DNA of 64,000 bases from JBAJNN01 sp036881905. GTDB taxonomy: Bacteria > Pseudomonadota > Alphaproteobacteria > Rhizobiales > Im1. The stretch lies in assembly GCA_036881905.1 (NCBI GenBank), contig JBAJNN010000005.1, positions 1 through 64,000 of the forward strand, read 5' to 3'. A model generated the notes under the pieces. The model made no database searches. It had not been told where the DNA came from and saw only the letters and a list, made by a program, of their open reading frames with translations. A program made the translations under genes and the position numbers. Positions 18,062 through 29,781 of this stretch are shown piece by piece (position 1 is the stretch's first letter; every line of letters starts with the position of its first letter).

Positions 18062-18429
18062 CACAGAACCTCCGGCGCAAGGGAAATAATTTTCATATGC
18101 CGTTTCGCCCTCAACTCACGCGGCACCGGGCCAAAAATGCGGGTTCCGACCGGCTCCCCCTGATTATTGATCAACACCGCCGCATTGCGGTCGAACCGGA
18201 TCACCGACCCGTCCGGGCGACGAATGTCCTTCGCCGTGCGCACGACAACCGCCCTCATCACATTGCCCTTCTTGACGCGCCCCAAGGGTATGGCCTCTTT
18301 AACCGAGACGACGATAATATCCCCGACCGCGGCGTATTTACGCTTTGATCCCCCGAGCACCTTGAGGCATTGGACGCGGCGCGCGCCGGAATTGTCAGCG
18401 ACATCCAGATTGGTTTGCATCTCGATCAT
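18061..18429 (-). CDS. rplN: 50S ribosomal protein L14
   Basis: Large-subunit interface protein uL14, 122 residues, the usual length. It starts MIEMQTNLDVADNSGARRVQ and includes GRVKKGNVMRAVVVRTAKDI and DRNAAVLINNQGEPVGTRIF. The C-terminus is KRHMKIISLAPEVL. It is 98 bases after rpsQ and coupled to rplX. Confidence 0.98.
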   Translation of the reverse strand: MIEMQTNLDVADNSGARRVQCLKVLGGSKRKYAAVGDIIVVSVKEAIPLGRVKKGNVMRAVVVRTAKDIRRPDGSVIRFDRNAAVLINNQGEPVGTRIFGPVPRELRAKRHMKIISLAPEVL

Positions 18430-18527
18430 GACATGACCCGTCTTGCATACGAAAGTTCGCTTAACTCAGCGAGCGTCCTGTTAATTTTCGATCTCAAAAT
18501 CGTCAGACCTGTTTTTCGGCATTGTCC

Positions 18528-18752
18528 TCAAACCAGCACCCAGCGTTTCCGTTTGGAGAGCGGACGGCATTCCTGAATGCGCACGACATCGCCCGCTTTC
18601 GCGGCATTCGCTTCGTCATGGGCATGGAATTTTTTGCTCCGGCGCACGGTCTTCTCCAACAAAGGATGCGTGAATCGGCGCTCAACCCGCACGACAATGG
18701 TTTTGTCGTTCTTGTCGCTCAGCACCACACCTTGCAAAATGCGTTTTGGCAT
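18528..18752 (-). CDS. rpsQ: 30S ribosomal protein S17
   Basis: Primary 16S-binding protein uS17, 74 residues, OB-fold. It starts MPKRILQGVVLSDKNDKTIV and contains RRFTHPLLEKTVRRSKKFHA, HDEANAAKAGDVVRIQECRP and LSKRKRWVLV. It overlaps the rpmC stop by one base. Confidence 0.97.
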   Translation of the reverse strand: MPKRILQGVVLSDKNDKTIVVRVERRFTHPLLEKTVRRSKKFHAHDEANAAKAGDVVRIQECRPLSKRKRWVLV

Positions 18753-18979
18753 TATTCAGAGCCTTTCCCGGTTTTTCGAGCCGCGCTTGCCTTGGCTTGC
18801 CGTTCGGCGCGAGCCGTTTTCATGCGGGCGATAGCGCGACGAACTTCGCGAATGCGCGCGGTGTTCTCCACCTGGCCAACCGCTTTTTGAAAGCGCAGAT
18901 TAAACTGCTCTTTCTTCAGATTGAGCAATTCATCCCCGAGCTGATCGTCACTCATGATTTTAACGTCTGTGGCCTTCAT
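18752..18979 (-). CDS. rpmC: 50S ribosomal protein L29
   Basis: Exit-tunnel protein uL29, 75 residues, an alpha-helical hairpin. The conserved core is LNLKKEQFNLRFQKAVGQVE followed by NTARIREVRRAIARMKT. A basic Ala/Lys-rich tail extends slightly beyond the E. coli protein. It is translationally coupled to rpsQ. Confidence 0.95.
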   Translation of the reverse strand: MKATDVKIMSDDQLGDELLNLKKEQFNLRFQKAVGQVENTARIREVRRAIARMKTARAERQAKASAARKTGKGSE

Positions 18980-19088
18980 GGATCACCTCTGTCTCGTCAC
19001 CGCCTCGGTCGTTTTTCCAAAGGCCGCTTCATTCCGGTCTCAACCGTCATATTGCCGTCATTCATCATAGGGTCGCAAGCCATGTATG

Positions 19089-19502
19089 CTACTCACCGTA
19101 ACGTGTGATAATCCGCGTTTTTACCGGCAATTTTGCCGACCCCAGCCGCAATGCCTCTTCCGCGACGGAGCGAGGGATGCCGTCAATCTCAAACATGATC
19201 CGCCCCGGATGCACCCTCACCGCCCAGAATTCCGGCGAGCCTTTTCCGCTGCCCATGCGGACTTCAGTCGGCTTCCTCGAAACCGGTATATCGGGAAAAA
19301 TTCTGATCCACACTCGCCCCGCGCGCTTCATGTGGCGCGTAATCGCCTGACGCGCGGCCTCGATCTGGCGCGAGGTGATCCGTTCAGGCCCCATCGCCTT
19401 CAAACCATAAGCCCCGAAATTCAAATTCACGCCGCCTTTCGCCGCGCCGTGGATACGACCCTTATGCTGCTTGCGGTATTTCGTTCGTTTTGGCTGCAGC
19501 AT
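19089..19502 (-). CDS. rplP: 50S ribosomal protein L16
   Basis: Large-subunit protein uL16, 137 residues, close to the A-site. It starts MLQPKRTKYRKQHKGRIHGA; conserved parts include RITSRQIEAARQAITRHMKR and RMGSGKGSPEFWAVRVHPGR. The Arg-containing region targeted by YcfD-type hydroxylases in some bacteria (MGSGKGSPE) is present. It is 50 bases after rpsC. Confidence 0.97.
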   Translation of the reverse strand: MLQPKRTKYRKQHKGRIHGAAKGGVNLNFGAYGLKAMGPERITSRQIEAARQAITRHMKRAGRVWIRIFPDIPVSRKPTEVRMGSGKGSPEFWAVRVHPGRIMFEIDGIPRSVAEEALRLGSAKLPVKTRIITRYGE

Positions 19503-19552
19503 TCTTCAATACCCCTAAAAACTTTCCCTAATCTTGATTCCGACCCGTCACA

Positions 19553-20248
19553 TCATGCGCGCGGCTTATGAGAACCATCCTGCGCATTCATATTCCGACG
19601 TTCCGTCGCCATGGGATCGTGCTCGAAAATCTCACCCTTGAAGATCCACACCTTCACACCGACCGTACCATAGGCGGTATGCGCGGTCGCGACGCCGTAA
19701 TCGACCTCGGCTCTTAAAGTATGCAACGGCACCCGGCCCTCACGATACCATTCGCTGCGCGCAATCTCCGCGCCGCCGAGCCTGCCGCCTGCCGTGATCC
19801 TGACCCCTTCAGCGCCGGCGCGCATCGCCGATTGAACGGCCCGTTTCATGGCGCGGCGGAAGGCAATGCGACGTTGGAGCTGCTGGGCAATGTTTTCCGC
19901 GACAAGCTGTGCATCGGTCTCGGGCTTGCGCACCTCGACGATATTGAGATGGGTATCCGAATGCGTCATTTCGGCAATTTTGCGACGCAAGCGCTCTATA
20001 TCCGCGCCCTTCTTGCCGATGACCACGCCTGGGCGGGCGGTGTGAATGGTCACCCGACATTTTTTATGTGGACGCTCTATCACGATTTTTGAAACGCCGG
20101 CCTGTTTGAGACGACTCTTTAAGAAGGTGCGAACACTAATATCCTCGTGCAACATCGAGCCATAGTCGTCGCCTTCGGAATACCAACGCGAATCCCATAC
20201 TCTGTTTACGCCGAGGCGCAAGCCAATCGGGCTTACCTTCTGTCCCAT
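19553..20248 (-). CDS. rpsC: 30S ribosomal protein S3
   Basis: mRNA-entry protein uS3, 231 residues. The start at 20248 (MGQKVSPIGLRLGVNRVWDS) coincides with the rplV stop and is preferred over a frame 31 codons longer. It carries a KH domain with IHTARPGVVIGKKGADIERL and the C-terminal domain with GAEIARSEWYREGRVPLHTL. Normal length for alphaproteobacteria. Confidence 0.97.
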   Translation of the reverse strand: MGQKVSPIGLRLGVNRVWDSRWYSEGDDYGSMLHEDISVRTFLKSRLKQAGVSKIVIERPHKKCRVTIHTARPGVVIGKKGADIERLRRKIAEMTHSDTHLNIVEVRKPETDAQLVAENIAQQLQRRIAFRRAMKRAVQSAMRAGAEGVRITAGGRLGGAEIARSEWYREGRVPLHTLRAEVDYGVATAHTAYGTVGVKVWIFKGEIFEHDPMATERRNMNAQDGSHKPRA

Positions 20249-20628
20249 CACACACCCTCCCTGACTTCTCGCAACACCACGGTGAGCCTGGAAAACGGCT
20301 TTTGAATCCGCCCGGCGCGTCCACGCGCCCGCGCTCGCCAACGCTTGAGAACAAGACCCTTGCCGACATAGGCCTCTTTCACCACCAGCAAATCCACATC
20401 CAGCGCATGATTGTTTTCGGCATTGGCGATGGCCGATTGCAGGGTTTTCTTAACATCCACGGCAATTCTCTTGCGCGAAAAGGTAAGCTCGGACAGGGCG
20501 CGCTCGACAGGCTTGCCGCGAATCATCGACGCCACGAGATTGAGCTTGCCCGGCGAAACCCGCAGCTTCCGCGTCACGGCGCGAGCCTCATGATCGGCCA
20601 ACATCGCCGGTTTGGGTTGCTTGCCCAT
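20248..20628 (-). CDS. rplV: 50S ribosomal protein L22
   Basis: Exit-tunnel protein uL22, 126 residues. The start MGKQPKPAMLADHEARAVTR follows rpsS by two bases; a longer upstream frame would overlap rpsS and is rejected. Core sequences are LRVSPGKLNLVASMIRGKPV and the beta-hairpin GKGLVLKRWRARARGRAGRI that lines the tunnel. Confidence 0.97.
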   Translation of the reverse strand: MGKQPKPAMLADHEARAVTRKLRVSPGKLNLVASMIRGKPVERALSELTFSRKRIAVDVKKTLQSAIANAENNHALDVDLLVVKEAYVGKGLVLKRWRARARGRAGRIQKPFSRLTVVLREVREGV

Positions 20629-20629
20629 G

Positions 20630-20908
20630 CTATTTCCTTCGTGCCTTCCTGTCCGCCGCATGGCCGTAATAGGTTCTCGTCGGCGCAAACTCCCCGAGCT
20701 TGTGCCCAACCATTTCTTCACTGACCAGAACCGGAATATGCTTGCGCCCGTTATGGACCGCAAAGGTCAAGCCGACGAATTGCGGAATAATCGTGGAGCG
20801 TCTGCTCCAGGTCTTGATCGCATGGTTGCGCCCGGATTCGCGCGCATCCTCAGCTTTCTTGAGCAGGTAGCCATCGACAAACGGGCCTTTCCAGACAGAG
20901 CGTGACAC
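20630..20908 (-). CDS. rpsS: 30S ribosomal protein S19
   Basis: Small-subunit head protein uS19, 92 residues, the usual length. It starts MSRSVWKGPFVDGYLLKKAE and includes KTWSRRSTIIPQFVGLTFAV and HNGRKHIPVLVSEEMVGHKL, then GEFAPTRTYYGHAADRKARR. It is spaced 11 bases from rplB. Confidence 0.98.
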   Translation of the reverse strand: MSRSVWKGPFVDGYLLKKAEDARESGRNHAIKTWSRRSTIIPQFVGLTFAVHNGRKHIPVLVSEEMVGHKLGEFAPTRTYYGHAADRKARRK

Positions 20909-20919
20909 CGGTTTCTCCT

Positions 20920-21756
20920 TTATCTGGACTTACGCTTGTGCCTGCCGCGCACAATATATTGATCCGATAGTTTGTTCCGGCGAGTCCGCTTGCCCTTGGT
21001 CGGTTGCCCCCAAGGCGTCACCGGGTGACGCCCCCCCGACGTTCGGCCCTCGCCGCCGCCATGGGGATGGTCGACCGGATTCATCACCACTCCACGGGTC
21101 ACCGGTCGCCGGCCAAGCCAGCGCGAACGCCCCGCCTTGGCTTTTGACTGGTTGGCATGATCGGCGTTCGACACCGCGCCCACCGTCGCCAGGCATTCAG
21201 CGCGCACCATTCGGGTCTCGCCGGAACGCAAGCGCAACAGCGCCAACCCCTGATCGCGACCGACAAGTTGGGCATAGGCGCCGGCGGCACGGGCCATTTG
21301 GCCGCCCTTGCCGGGCTTCATTTCGATGTTGTGCACGATGGTCCCCACCGGCATGTTGGCAAGCGGCATGGCGTTTCCCGGTTTTACATCGATATGCTCA
21401 CCGGCGACAACCTCATCGCCCTCGCCGAGTCGCTGTGGGGCCAGTATGTAGGACCGCTCGCCATCTTCATAACGCAAAAGCGCGATAAAGGCGGAACGAT
21501 TGGGGTCATACTCCAAACGCTCTACATTCGCCGCAACGCCGAATCTGCGGCGACGAAAATCAATCCGGCGATAACAGCGCTTATGCCCGCCGCCCCGATG
21601 CCGGACGGTCATACGGCCATGATTATTGCGCCCGCCGGATCCGGTCAGCCCCTCGCTCAACATCTTGACCGGCTTGCCTTTCCAAAGCCTGGAACGATCG
21701 ACAAGAACAAGGCCACGCCGACTTGAAGTCACAGGCTTGTAGCTTTTCAATGCCAT
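20920..21756 (-). CDS. rplB: 50S ribosomal protein L2
   Basis: Peptidyl-transferase-centre protein uL2, 278 residues. It starts MALKSYKPVTSSRRGLVLVD and contains GRNNHGRMTVRHRGGGHKRC. The conserved C-terminal loop RGVVMNPVDHPHGGGEGRTS includes the functionally important histidine. It ends with a basic tail. Confidence 0.98.
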   Translation of the reverse strand: MALKSYKPVTSSRRGLVLVDRSRLWKGKPVKMLSEGLTGSGGRNNHGRMTVRHRGGGHKRCYRRIDFRRRRFGVAANVERLEYDPNRSAFIALLRYEDGERSYILAPQRLGEGDEVVAGEHIDVKPGNAMPLANMPVGTIVHNIEMKPGKGGQMARAAGAYAQLVGRDQGLALLRLRSGETRMVRAECLATVGAVSNADHANQSKAKAGRSRWLGRRPVTRGVVMNPVDHPHGGGEGRTSGGRHPVTPWGQPTKGKRTRRNKLSDQYIVRGRHKRKSR

Positions 21757-21781
21757 TGCTCAAAAGCTCCTGAAAACCACC

Positions 21782-22075
21782 TTAAAGACCTGTCGCCACA
21801 TCAATCGAACAGCCTTGCTTGAGCGTCACAACCGCCTTCTTGACATCGCTTTGTATACCTTTAATGCCGCGAAAACGCTTGGTCTTTCCCTTCCGGTTCA
21901 AGGTATTGACCGCGACCACGCTGACCTCGAACAAGGTTTCCACCGCCTGCTTGATTTGCGGTTTGCTCGCTCTGCTCGCCACATTGAAAACGACTTTGTT
22001 CTGTTCGGACTGAGAGGTCGATTTCTCCGTAATCACCGGAGAGACGATAATGTCATAGAGCTTTTCCTTTTTCAT
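21782..22075 (-). CDS. rplW: 50S ribosomal protein L23
   Basis: Exit-tunnel-rim protein uL23, 97 residues, docking site for trigger factor and SRP. Core sequences are YDIIVSPVITEKSTSQSEQN and VFNVASRASKPQIKQAVETL, then FEVSVVAVNTLNRKGKTKRF. Its start overlaps the rplD stop by four bases. Confidence 0.97.
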   Translation of the reverse strand: MKKEKLYDIIVSPVITEKSTSQSEQNKVVFNVASRASKPQIKQAVETLFEVSVVAVNTLNRKGKTKRFRGIKGIQSDVKKAVVTLKQGCSIDVATGL

Positions 22076-22692
22076 TGGAAACGCTCCTCCAGCACTTCCA
22101 GCGCCGCCCTGGTCAGCACCAGAGTGTTCCGCCGTAAGATGGCGTAAACATTCAGCCCCTGCACCGGCAGAACGTCGAGCTTGTGAATATTGCGCGCCGC
22201 GAGCGTTACATTTGGCGCCACCCGCGCCCCATCGACAACCAATCCATCATTGGCGCCAACCTTCTCGAAGGCCGAAACGAGGAGTTTCGTTTTTGGCGCA
22301 TCAAGATGGAGCGCATCAAGAACAATCAACTGGCCATCCCTGGCCTTTGATGACAGCGCATGCTTGAGAGCCAATGCCCGCAGTTTTTTCGGCAATGCCA
22401 CCGAATGATCGCGCACAACCGGACCAAAAGACTTGCCGCCACCGCGGAACAACCCAACCCGGCGGCTGCCATGACGCGCCCGTCCCGTGCCCTTCTGGCG
22501 AAACAGCTTGGCCCCGGAATAAGCGACCTCGGAGCGGTTTTTCGCCTTATGTGCGCCGGAACGACGCCGGGCAAGCTGATAGACCACCATACGATGCAGA
22601 ATATCGCGACGCGGCTCCAGACCGAAAATACTATCGGGCAGTTGCACCGTGCCGGCCTTCTCGGCATTTAATGTCATAACATCGGCCTTCAT
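22072..22692 (-). CDS. rplD: 50S ribosomal protein L4
   Basis: Large-subunit protein uL4, 206 residues; in some bacteria it also represses the S10 operon. It has VVYQLARRRSGAHKAKNRSE, the tunnel loop KLFRQKGTGRARHGSRRVGL and FRGGGKSFGPVVRDHSVALP, all conserved. The first codons (MKADVMTLNAEKAG) offer an alternative ATG at codon 6. Confidence 0.97.
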   Translation of the reverse strand: MKADVMTLNAEKAGTVQLPDSIFGLEPRRDILHRMVVYQLARRRSGAHKAKNRSEVAYSGAKLFRQKGTGRARHGSRRVGLFRGGGKSFGPVVRDHSVALPKKLRALALKHALSSKARDGQLIVLDALHLDAPKTKLLVSAFEKVGANDGLVVDGARVAPNVTLAARNIHKLDVLPVQGLNVYAILRRNTLVLTRAALEVLEERFQ

Positions 22693-22706
22693 GGCGCCTT
22701 GCCCTT

Positions 22707-23465
22707 TTAGTCTTCGGTCGAACCATCATCCGTGACCGGAGCCGTGACAGACTCAGCATCATCGCCGGCCATGGTCTCCGCTTTCACTCCCGACAGGCGG
22801 ACCCCTCCGGGGAACGGAACGCCCTCGGGAAGTCCGCGCTTCACCGCATCGCGCAAAAACACCCACCCTCCCTTGGAGCCTGGAACCGCTCCACGAACCA
22901 TGATCAGGCCATGGTCGCAATCGGTGCGCACAACCTCCAGATTTTGGGTCGTGACTCGCTTTGCACCCAGCTGACCCGCCATTTTCTTGCCCTTGAACAC
23001 TTTGCCGGGGTCCTGACACTGACCAGTCGATCCATGGCTGCGATGGGCGATGGAAACACCATGAGAGGCTCGCAAACCAGCGAAATTATGCCGTTTCATA
23101 ACACCGGCAAAGCCTTTGCCGATCGAGAGCCCCGACGCATCGACATACTGGCCGGCGACGAAATGCTCCGCCGTTATTTCCACGCCAATATCGATAAGGG
23201 TCTCCGCGGAGACCCTGAATTCGGCAAGTTTGCGTTTCGGTTCCACTTTCACGGCGGCAAACTGGCCGCGAAGCGCCTTCACACAACGCTTGACCTTGGC
23301 CTTGCCGACACCGACCTGCATCGCAGTATAGCCATCCTTTTCTTTCGTCCGGTGGGCCACCACCTGACAATTGTCGATCTTCAAGACGGTAACGGGAATC
23401 GTCTGACCCGCCGCGGTGAAAATCCTGGTCATGCCCACTTTCCGTGCAATGACACCCGAACGCAT
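22707..23465 (-). CDS. rplC: 50S ribosomal protein L3
   Basis: Large-subunit core protein uL3, 252 residues. It has RSGVIARKVGMTRIFTAAGQ near the start and the loop RHNFAGLRASHGVSIAHRSH, then STGQCQDPGKVFKGKKMAGQ with the glutamine methylated in other species. The C-terminus has an acidic extension of about 20 residues beyond the E. coli protein, as in other alphaproteobacteria. Confidence 0.97.
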   Translation of the reverse strand: MRSGVIARKVGMTRIFTAAGQTIPVTVLKIDNCQVVAHRTKEKDGYTAMQVGVGKAKVKRCVKALRGQFAAVKVEPKRKLAEFRVSAETLIDIGVEITAEHFVAGQYVDASGLSIGKGFAGVMKRHNFAGLRASHGVSIAHRSHGSTGQCQDPGKVFKGKKMAGQLGAKRVTTQNLEVVRTDCDHGLIMVRGAVPGSKGGWVFLRDAVKRGLPEGVPFPGGVRLSGVKAETMAGDDAESVTAPVTDDGSTED

Positions 23466-23493
23466 CGTTCAAGGCTCCTTTCCACCTTGGAAA

Positions 23494-23805
23494 CTAGAGT
23501 TTAATCTCGACGTCGACGCCGGCCGCCAGATCGAGCTTCATCAAGGCATCGACCGTCTGTGGCGTGGGATCGACAATATCGAGAAGCCGCTTATGGGTGC
23601 GAATCTCGAACTGTTCGCGACTTTTTTTGTCGATATGCGGCGAACGATTGACCGTAAACCGCTCAATCCGTGTCGGCAGGGGAACCGGTCCGTGAACCTG
23701 CGCGCCCGTGCGCCTGGCCGTATTTACGATATCGCGTGTCGAGCTGTCGAGAATCCGATGGTCGAATGCCTTGAGCCGAATACGGATATTTTGCTTCTTA
23801 ATCAT
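23494..23805 (-). CDS. rpsJ: 30S ribosomal protein S10
   Basis: Small-subunit protein uS10 (also NusE, a transcription antitermination factor), 103 residues. It includes IRIRLKAFDHRILDSSTRDI, the loop GPVPLPTRIERFTVNRSPHI and REQFEIRTHKRLLDIVDPTP. It lies 56 bases after tuf and 28 before rplC, so the str and S10 clusters are joined. Confidence 0.98.
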   Translation of the reverse strand: MIKKQNIRIRLKAFDHRILDSSTRDIVNTARRTGAQVHGPVPLPTRIERFTVNRSPHIDKKSREQFEIRTHKRLLDIVDPTPQTVDALMKLDLAAGVDVEIKL

Positions 23806-23861
23806 ATCAATCCACGCGAATCAACTACCGTCAATATCGACTCATCAGAACCGGAGAAGCG

Positions 23862-25037
<1,176 letters not shown>

Positions 25038-25131
25038 TTCAAATCTCCATAAACCGGATGATCCGGCTTTTCTTTAACAACTCTCAACTCAACCGCCAGC
25101 GCAAACGTCACGCCACCTCCGACTTATGCTT

Positions 25132-27216
<2,085 letters not shown>

Positions 27217-27227
27217 CCGAGCTTCTC

Positions 27228-27698
27228 TCACCAGCGATAATGCGAAAAGGCTCGATTGGCCTCGGACATACGATGGATATCCTCGCGTTTTTTAACGGCG
27301 GCCCCACGATTGTTCGCCGCATCGAGCAATTCGCCCGACAGACGACCGACCATCGTGTTTTCGTTACGATTGCGGGCCGCGGAAATAATCCAGCGTATCG
27401 CCAGGGCCTGACGGCGTTCCTGGCGCACTTCGACCGGCACTTGATATGTCGCGCCGCCAACACGTCTTGAACGCACCTCGACGGCAGGGCTGACATTATC
27501 CAGAGCCTGACGGAAGATTGCGAGCGGACTCTGACTGACCTTGGCCTCGATCTGCTCAAAGGCGCCGTAAACGATACGCTCGGCCACCGACTTCTTGCCA
27601 TCGCGCATGATGTTGTTCATGAACTTCGACAAAACCACGTCCGCGAATTTCGGATCGGGGTTGATCTTGCGTTTTTCCGCGTGGTGACGCCGTGACAT
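27228..27698 (-). CDS. rpsG: 30S ribosomal protein S7
   Basis: Primary assembly protein of the 30S head, 156 residues. It starts MSRRHHAEKRKINPDPKFAD and contains VLSKFMNNIMRDGKKSVAER, ALDNVSPAVEVRSRRVGGAT and YQVPVEVRQERRQALAIRWI, as expected for uS7. It follows rpsL by 85 bases with an intervening hairpin. Confidence 0.98.
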   Translation of the reverse strand: MSRRHHAEKRKINPDPKFADVVLSKFMNNIMRDGKKSVAERIVYGAFEQIEAKVSQSPLAIFRQALDNVSPAVEVRSRRVGGATYQVPVEVRQERRQALAIRWIISAARNRNENTMVGRLSGELLDAANNRGAAVKKREDIHRMSEANRAFSHYRW

Positions 27699-27743
27699 TT
27701 TCCTTGAAATCCCCCCGGATCAGGGCCCAAACCTCAAACAATA

Positions 27744-27763
27744 TCCAGCCCAAAAGGGCTGGA
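27744..27763 (-). promoter_or_regulatory. Hairpin between rpsL and rpsG
   Basis: Perfect 8-base arms TCCAGCCC and GGGCTGGA around AAAA (as read on the plus strand). On the transcribed strand it is followed by TATTGTTTG, too weak for a standard terminator. It may be a processing or regulatory structure; S7 repression of the str operon acts in the rpsL-rpsG interval in E. coli, but the structure there is different. Confidence 0.45.
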
Positions 27764-27783
27764 CGGCATTGCATTCCCAACAA

Positions 27784-28155
27784 TTATTTCGGCCGCTTGG
27801 CGCCGTATTTCGAGCGGCGCTGACGACGGGCACCGACGCCTTGCGTGTCGAGCACGCCACGAATGACATGGTAACGCACGCCAGGCAAATCCTTCACGCG
27901 ACCGCCACGAATCATCACCACCGAGTGCTCCTGAAGATTATGGCCCTCGCCCGGGATATAGCCGATGACTTCATAGCCATTGGTCAAGCGAACCTTGGCC
28001 ACCTTCCGCAAAGCCGAGTTCGGCTTTTTGGGCGTCGTCGTGTAAACGCGGGTGCACACGCCACGCTTTTGCGGACATGATTCCATTGCCGGCACTTTAG
28101 TGCGCCCCACCGGCCGTTTACGCGGCCTGCGAATAAGCTGATTGATCGTCGGCAT
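27784..28155 (-). CDS. rpsL: 30S ribosomal protein S12
   Basis: Decoding-centre protein uS12, 123 residues, from the conserved start MPTINQLIRRPRKRPVGRTK; a 14-codon upstream extension is rejected. The decoding loops TTPKKPNSALRK (lysines 43 and 44) and GGRVKDLPGVRYH (lysine 88) look wild type, so no streptomycin-resistance substitution is seen. First gene of the long ribosomal array. Confidence 0.98.
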   Translation of the reverse strand: MPTINQLIRRPRKRPVGRTKVPAMESCPQKRGVCTRVYTTTPKKPNSALRKVAKVRLTNGYEVIGYIPGEGHNLQEHSVVMIRGGRVKDLPGVRYHVIRGVLDTQGVGARRQRRSKYGAKRPK

Positions 28156-28501
28156 ATGATCCAAGCCTGTTTCTGGTTCGTCAAAATCGTTGGTCAACGC
28201 CCAAACGGCGCGCTAAAACAGGGTCTCGGCGCGGCCGGCGAACAACAATATACCACACCGCCATCGGCTCGTCGCCGACGACCAATGCTAAGGATACGGT
28301 AGGTGACGTGGCTTGAAAACCAAATTCACCGAGCTGATCAGGTCACAATCGATTGCCTCCGGATACCCCGCATTCGCAGGTTACCACATGGCAAGTTGGC
28401 GCAACATACTTGCGGGCCCATGCCCCGTCAACCCCTTGTGAAACGAATTTGTCGCGAATTTTGCATTTGGCGGGTGACATAGGCAATATGCCATGGATCC
28501 C

Positions 28502-28552
28502 AGAGCATAATCCGATCCGCAGGCAATAGCTGCGGATCGACAAGATCATGCT
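28502..28552. repeat. Palindromic intergenic repeat with perfect 10-bp core stem
   Basis: CGATCCGCAG (28513-28522) and CTGCGGATCG (28530-28539) pair perfectly around a 7-base loop. The outer flanks AGAGCATAAT and GATCATGCT extend the pairing imperfectly. GAGCATGATC-type ends are common in Rhizobiales intergenic repeats. Confidence 0.55.
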
Positions 28553-28566
28553 TAAAAAACAAGCAA

Positions 28567-28610
28567 CTAGAGTATTTTCCGTGATTCTATGGCCGCGGAA
28601 AATGCTCTAG
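28567..28610. repeat. Palindromic intergenic repeat (CTAGAG type)
   Basis: Arms CTAGAGTATTTTCCG (28567-28581) and CGGAAAATGCTCTAG (28596-28610) pair with one mismatch around a 14-base loop. It lies 14 bases from the preceding palindrome. There is no T-run on either side that would make it a standard terminator. Confidence 0.55.
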
Positions 28611-28822
28611 GACCCTTTCGGACCACGACGAAGGGATTTTCCGGCCCGCCAAAACCCTGAAAAACAGCCGCGGCAGTCATGAAACGGCGCGTTGATATGC
28701 TGTCTCTCCCCGGGTTACCCCCATATTGCTCCGATTCCCAAAACCGCGGCCGCTTGCAAAAACAAGGAACTCCGATTCGCAAGCGTATTCACCCCCCGCC
28801 CGGGCAGGGGTCCATGCGAGAT

Positions 28823-29440
28823 TTATCGGGAATAAAACTCAATCACCAGATTTGGTTCCATCTTCACCGGATAGGGCACATCGTCAAGCACCGGAAATCG
28901 CGTTATGGAGGCGGACATTGTCTTGTGATCGGCCTCGATATAATCGGGCACGTCACGCTCGCCCGATTGGATCGCGTCCAATACGACGGCCAATTCCCGC
29001 GATCTTTCGCGCAATTCGATCACATCTCCTACCTTGACCCGATAACTCGATATGTTGACCCGCCGGCCATTGACCCTGACATGGCCGTGATTGACAAACT
29101 GACGCGCGGCGAAAACCGTTCCCGCCAACTTGGCGCGGTAAACGACCGCATCAAGGCGACGTTCCAATAAACCGATCAGGTTTTCCGAGGTATCGCCACG
29201 CATCCGCGCCGCCCTTTCGTAAATGCCCTTGAACTGCTTTTCGGTGATATTGCCGTAATAGCCTTTCAGCTTTTGCTTGGCGCGCAACTGAATCCCGTAG
29301 TCCGACAATTTAGCGCGGCGCGCCCGACCATGTTGACCGGGACCATAGTCACGTCGGTTCGCCGGGCTTTTCGGACGGCCCCAGATATTTTCGCCCAAAC
29401 GGCGATCGAGCTTGTGTTTCGCACTAAGGCGCTTGCTCAT
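28823..29440 (-). CDS. rpsD: 30S ribosomal protein S4
   Basis: Primary 16S-binding protein uS4, 205 residues. It starts MSKRLSAKHKLDRRLGENIW (upstream in-frame codons are rejected). It contains KLSDYGIQLRAKQKLKGYYG and an S4 RNA-binding domain with LERRLDAVVYRAKLAGTVFA and FVNHGHVRVNGRRVNISSYR. As in many alphaproteobacteria it is a separate transcription unit, not in the alpha cluster. Confidence 0.97.
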   Translation of the reverse strand: MSKRLSAKHKLDRRLGENIWGRPKSPANRRDYGPGQHGRARRAKLSDYGIQLRAKQKLKGYYGNITEKQFKGIYERAARMRGDTSENLIGLLERRLDAVVYRAKLAGTVFAARQFVNHGHVRVNGRRVNISSYRVKVGDVIELRERSRELAVVLDAIQSGERDVPDYIEADHKTMSASITRFPVLDDVPYPVKMEPNLVIEFYSR

Positions 29441-29781
29441 GATGTCATCTCCAAATTCACGCGCCAAACACTAAAGAGCCGGATCATATCGTCCGGCCCA
29501 ATCATAAACTGTCCTTCTCCGTCGATCGAAAGCGACTCGCCGACAGCGTCCCAGCGACGCCGTCTAAGGCACAGCCCCGCCTGCTTTCGTGCAAAAACAG
29601 GCCGAATACCTTAGACCACAACCGCCAAACGATAACGTCGGGATCCTCTTATGTCAAACAGAGACTTGCGGCCCTCGAAGCGGTCAAGTGTGGTTTGCCG
29701 ATCCCCTCGATCGATTCCGACCCGTTTTCCACCTTGACCCAAGGGCGGGATCGCGGAATCGTTTTCAGTTCGCCGGTATCC
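29441..29781. other. Intergenic region between xseA and rpsD
   Basis: About 340 bases, presumably holding the rpsD promoter. An imperfect dyad with arms CGATTCCGACCCG (29712-29724) and CGGGATCGCGGAATCG (29746-29761) lies just past the xseA stop. It could form the 3' end of the xseA transcript, but no T-run follows in that direction. No gene is visible. Confidence 0.4.

Larger units (their letters stand above)
28156..28822. other. Intergenic region upstream of the str cluster, with repeats
   Basis: About 670 bases between rpsL and rpsD, both on the minus strand. No gene is visible. The part next to rpsL must contain the promoter for the array, but no clear -35/-10 pair could be assigned. The middle holds two palindromic elements (28502-28552 and 28567-28610). 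The rpoB/rpoC genes that often precede rpsL are not here. Confidence 0.5.
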
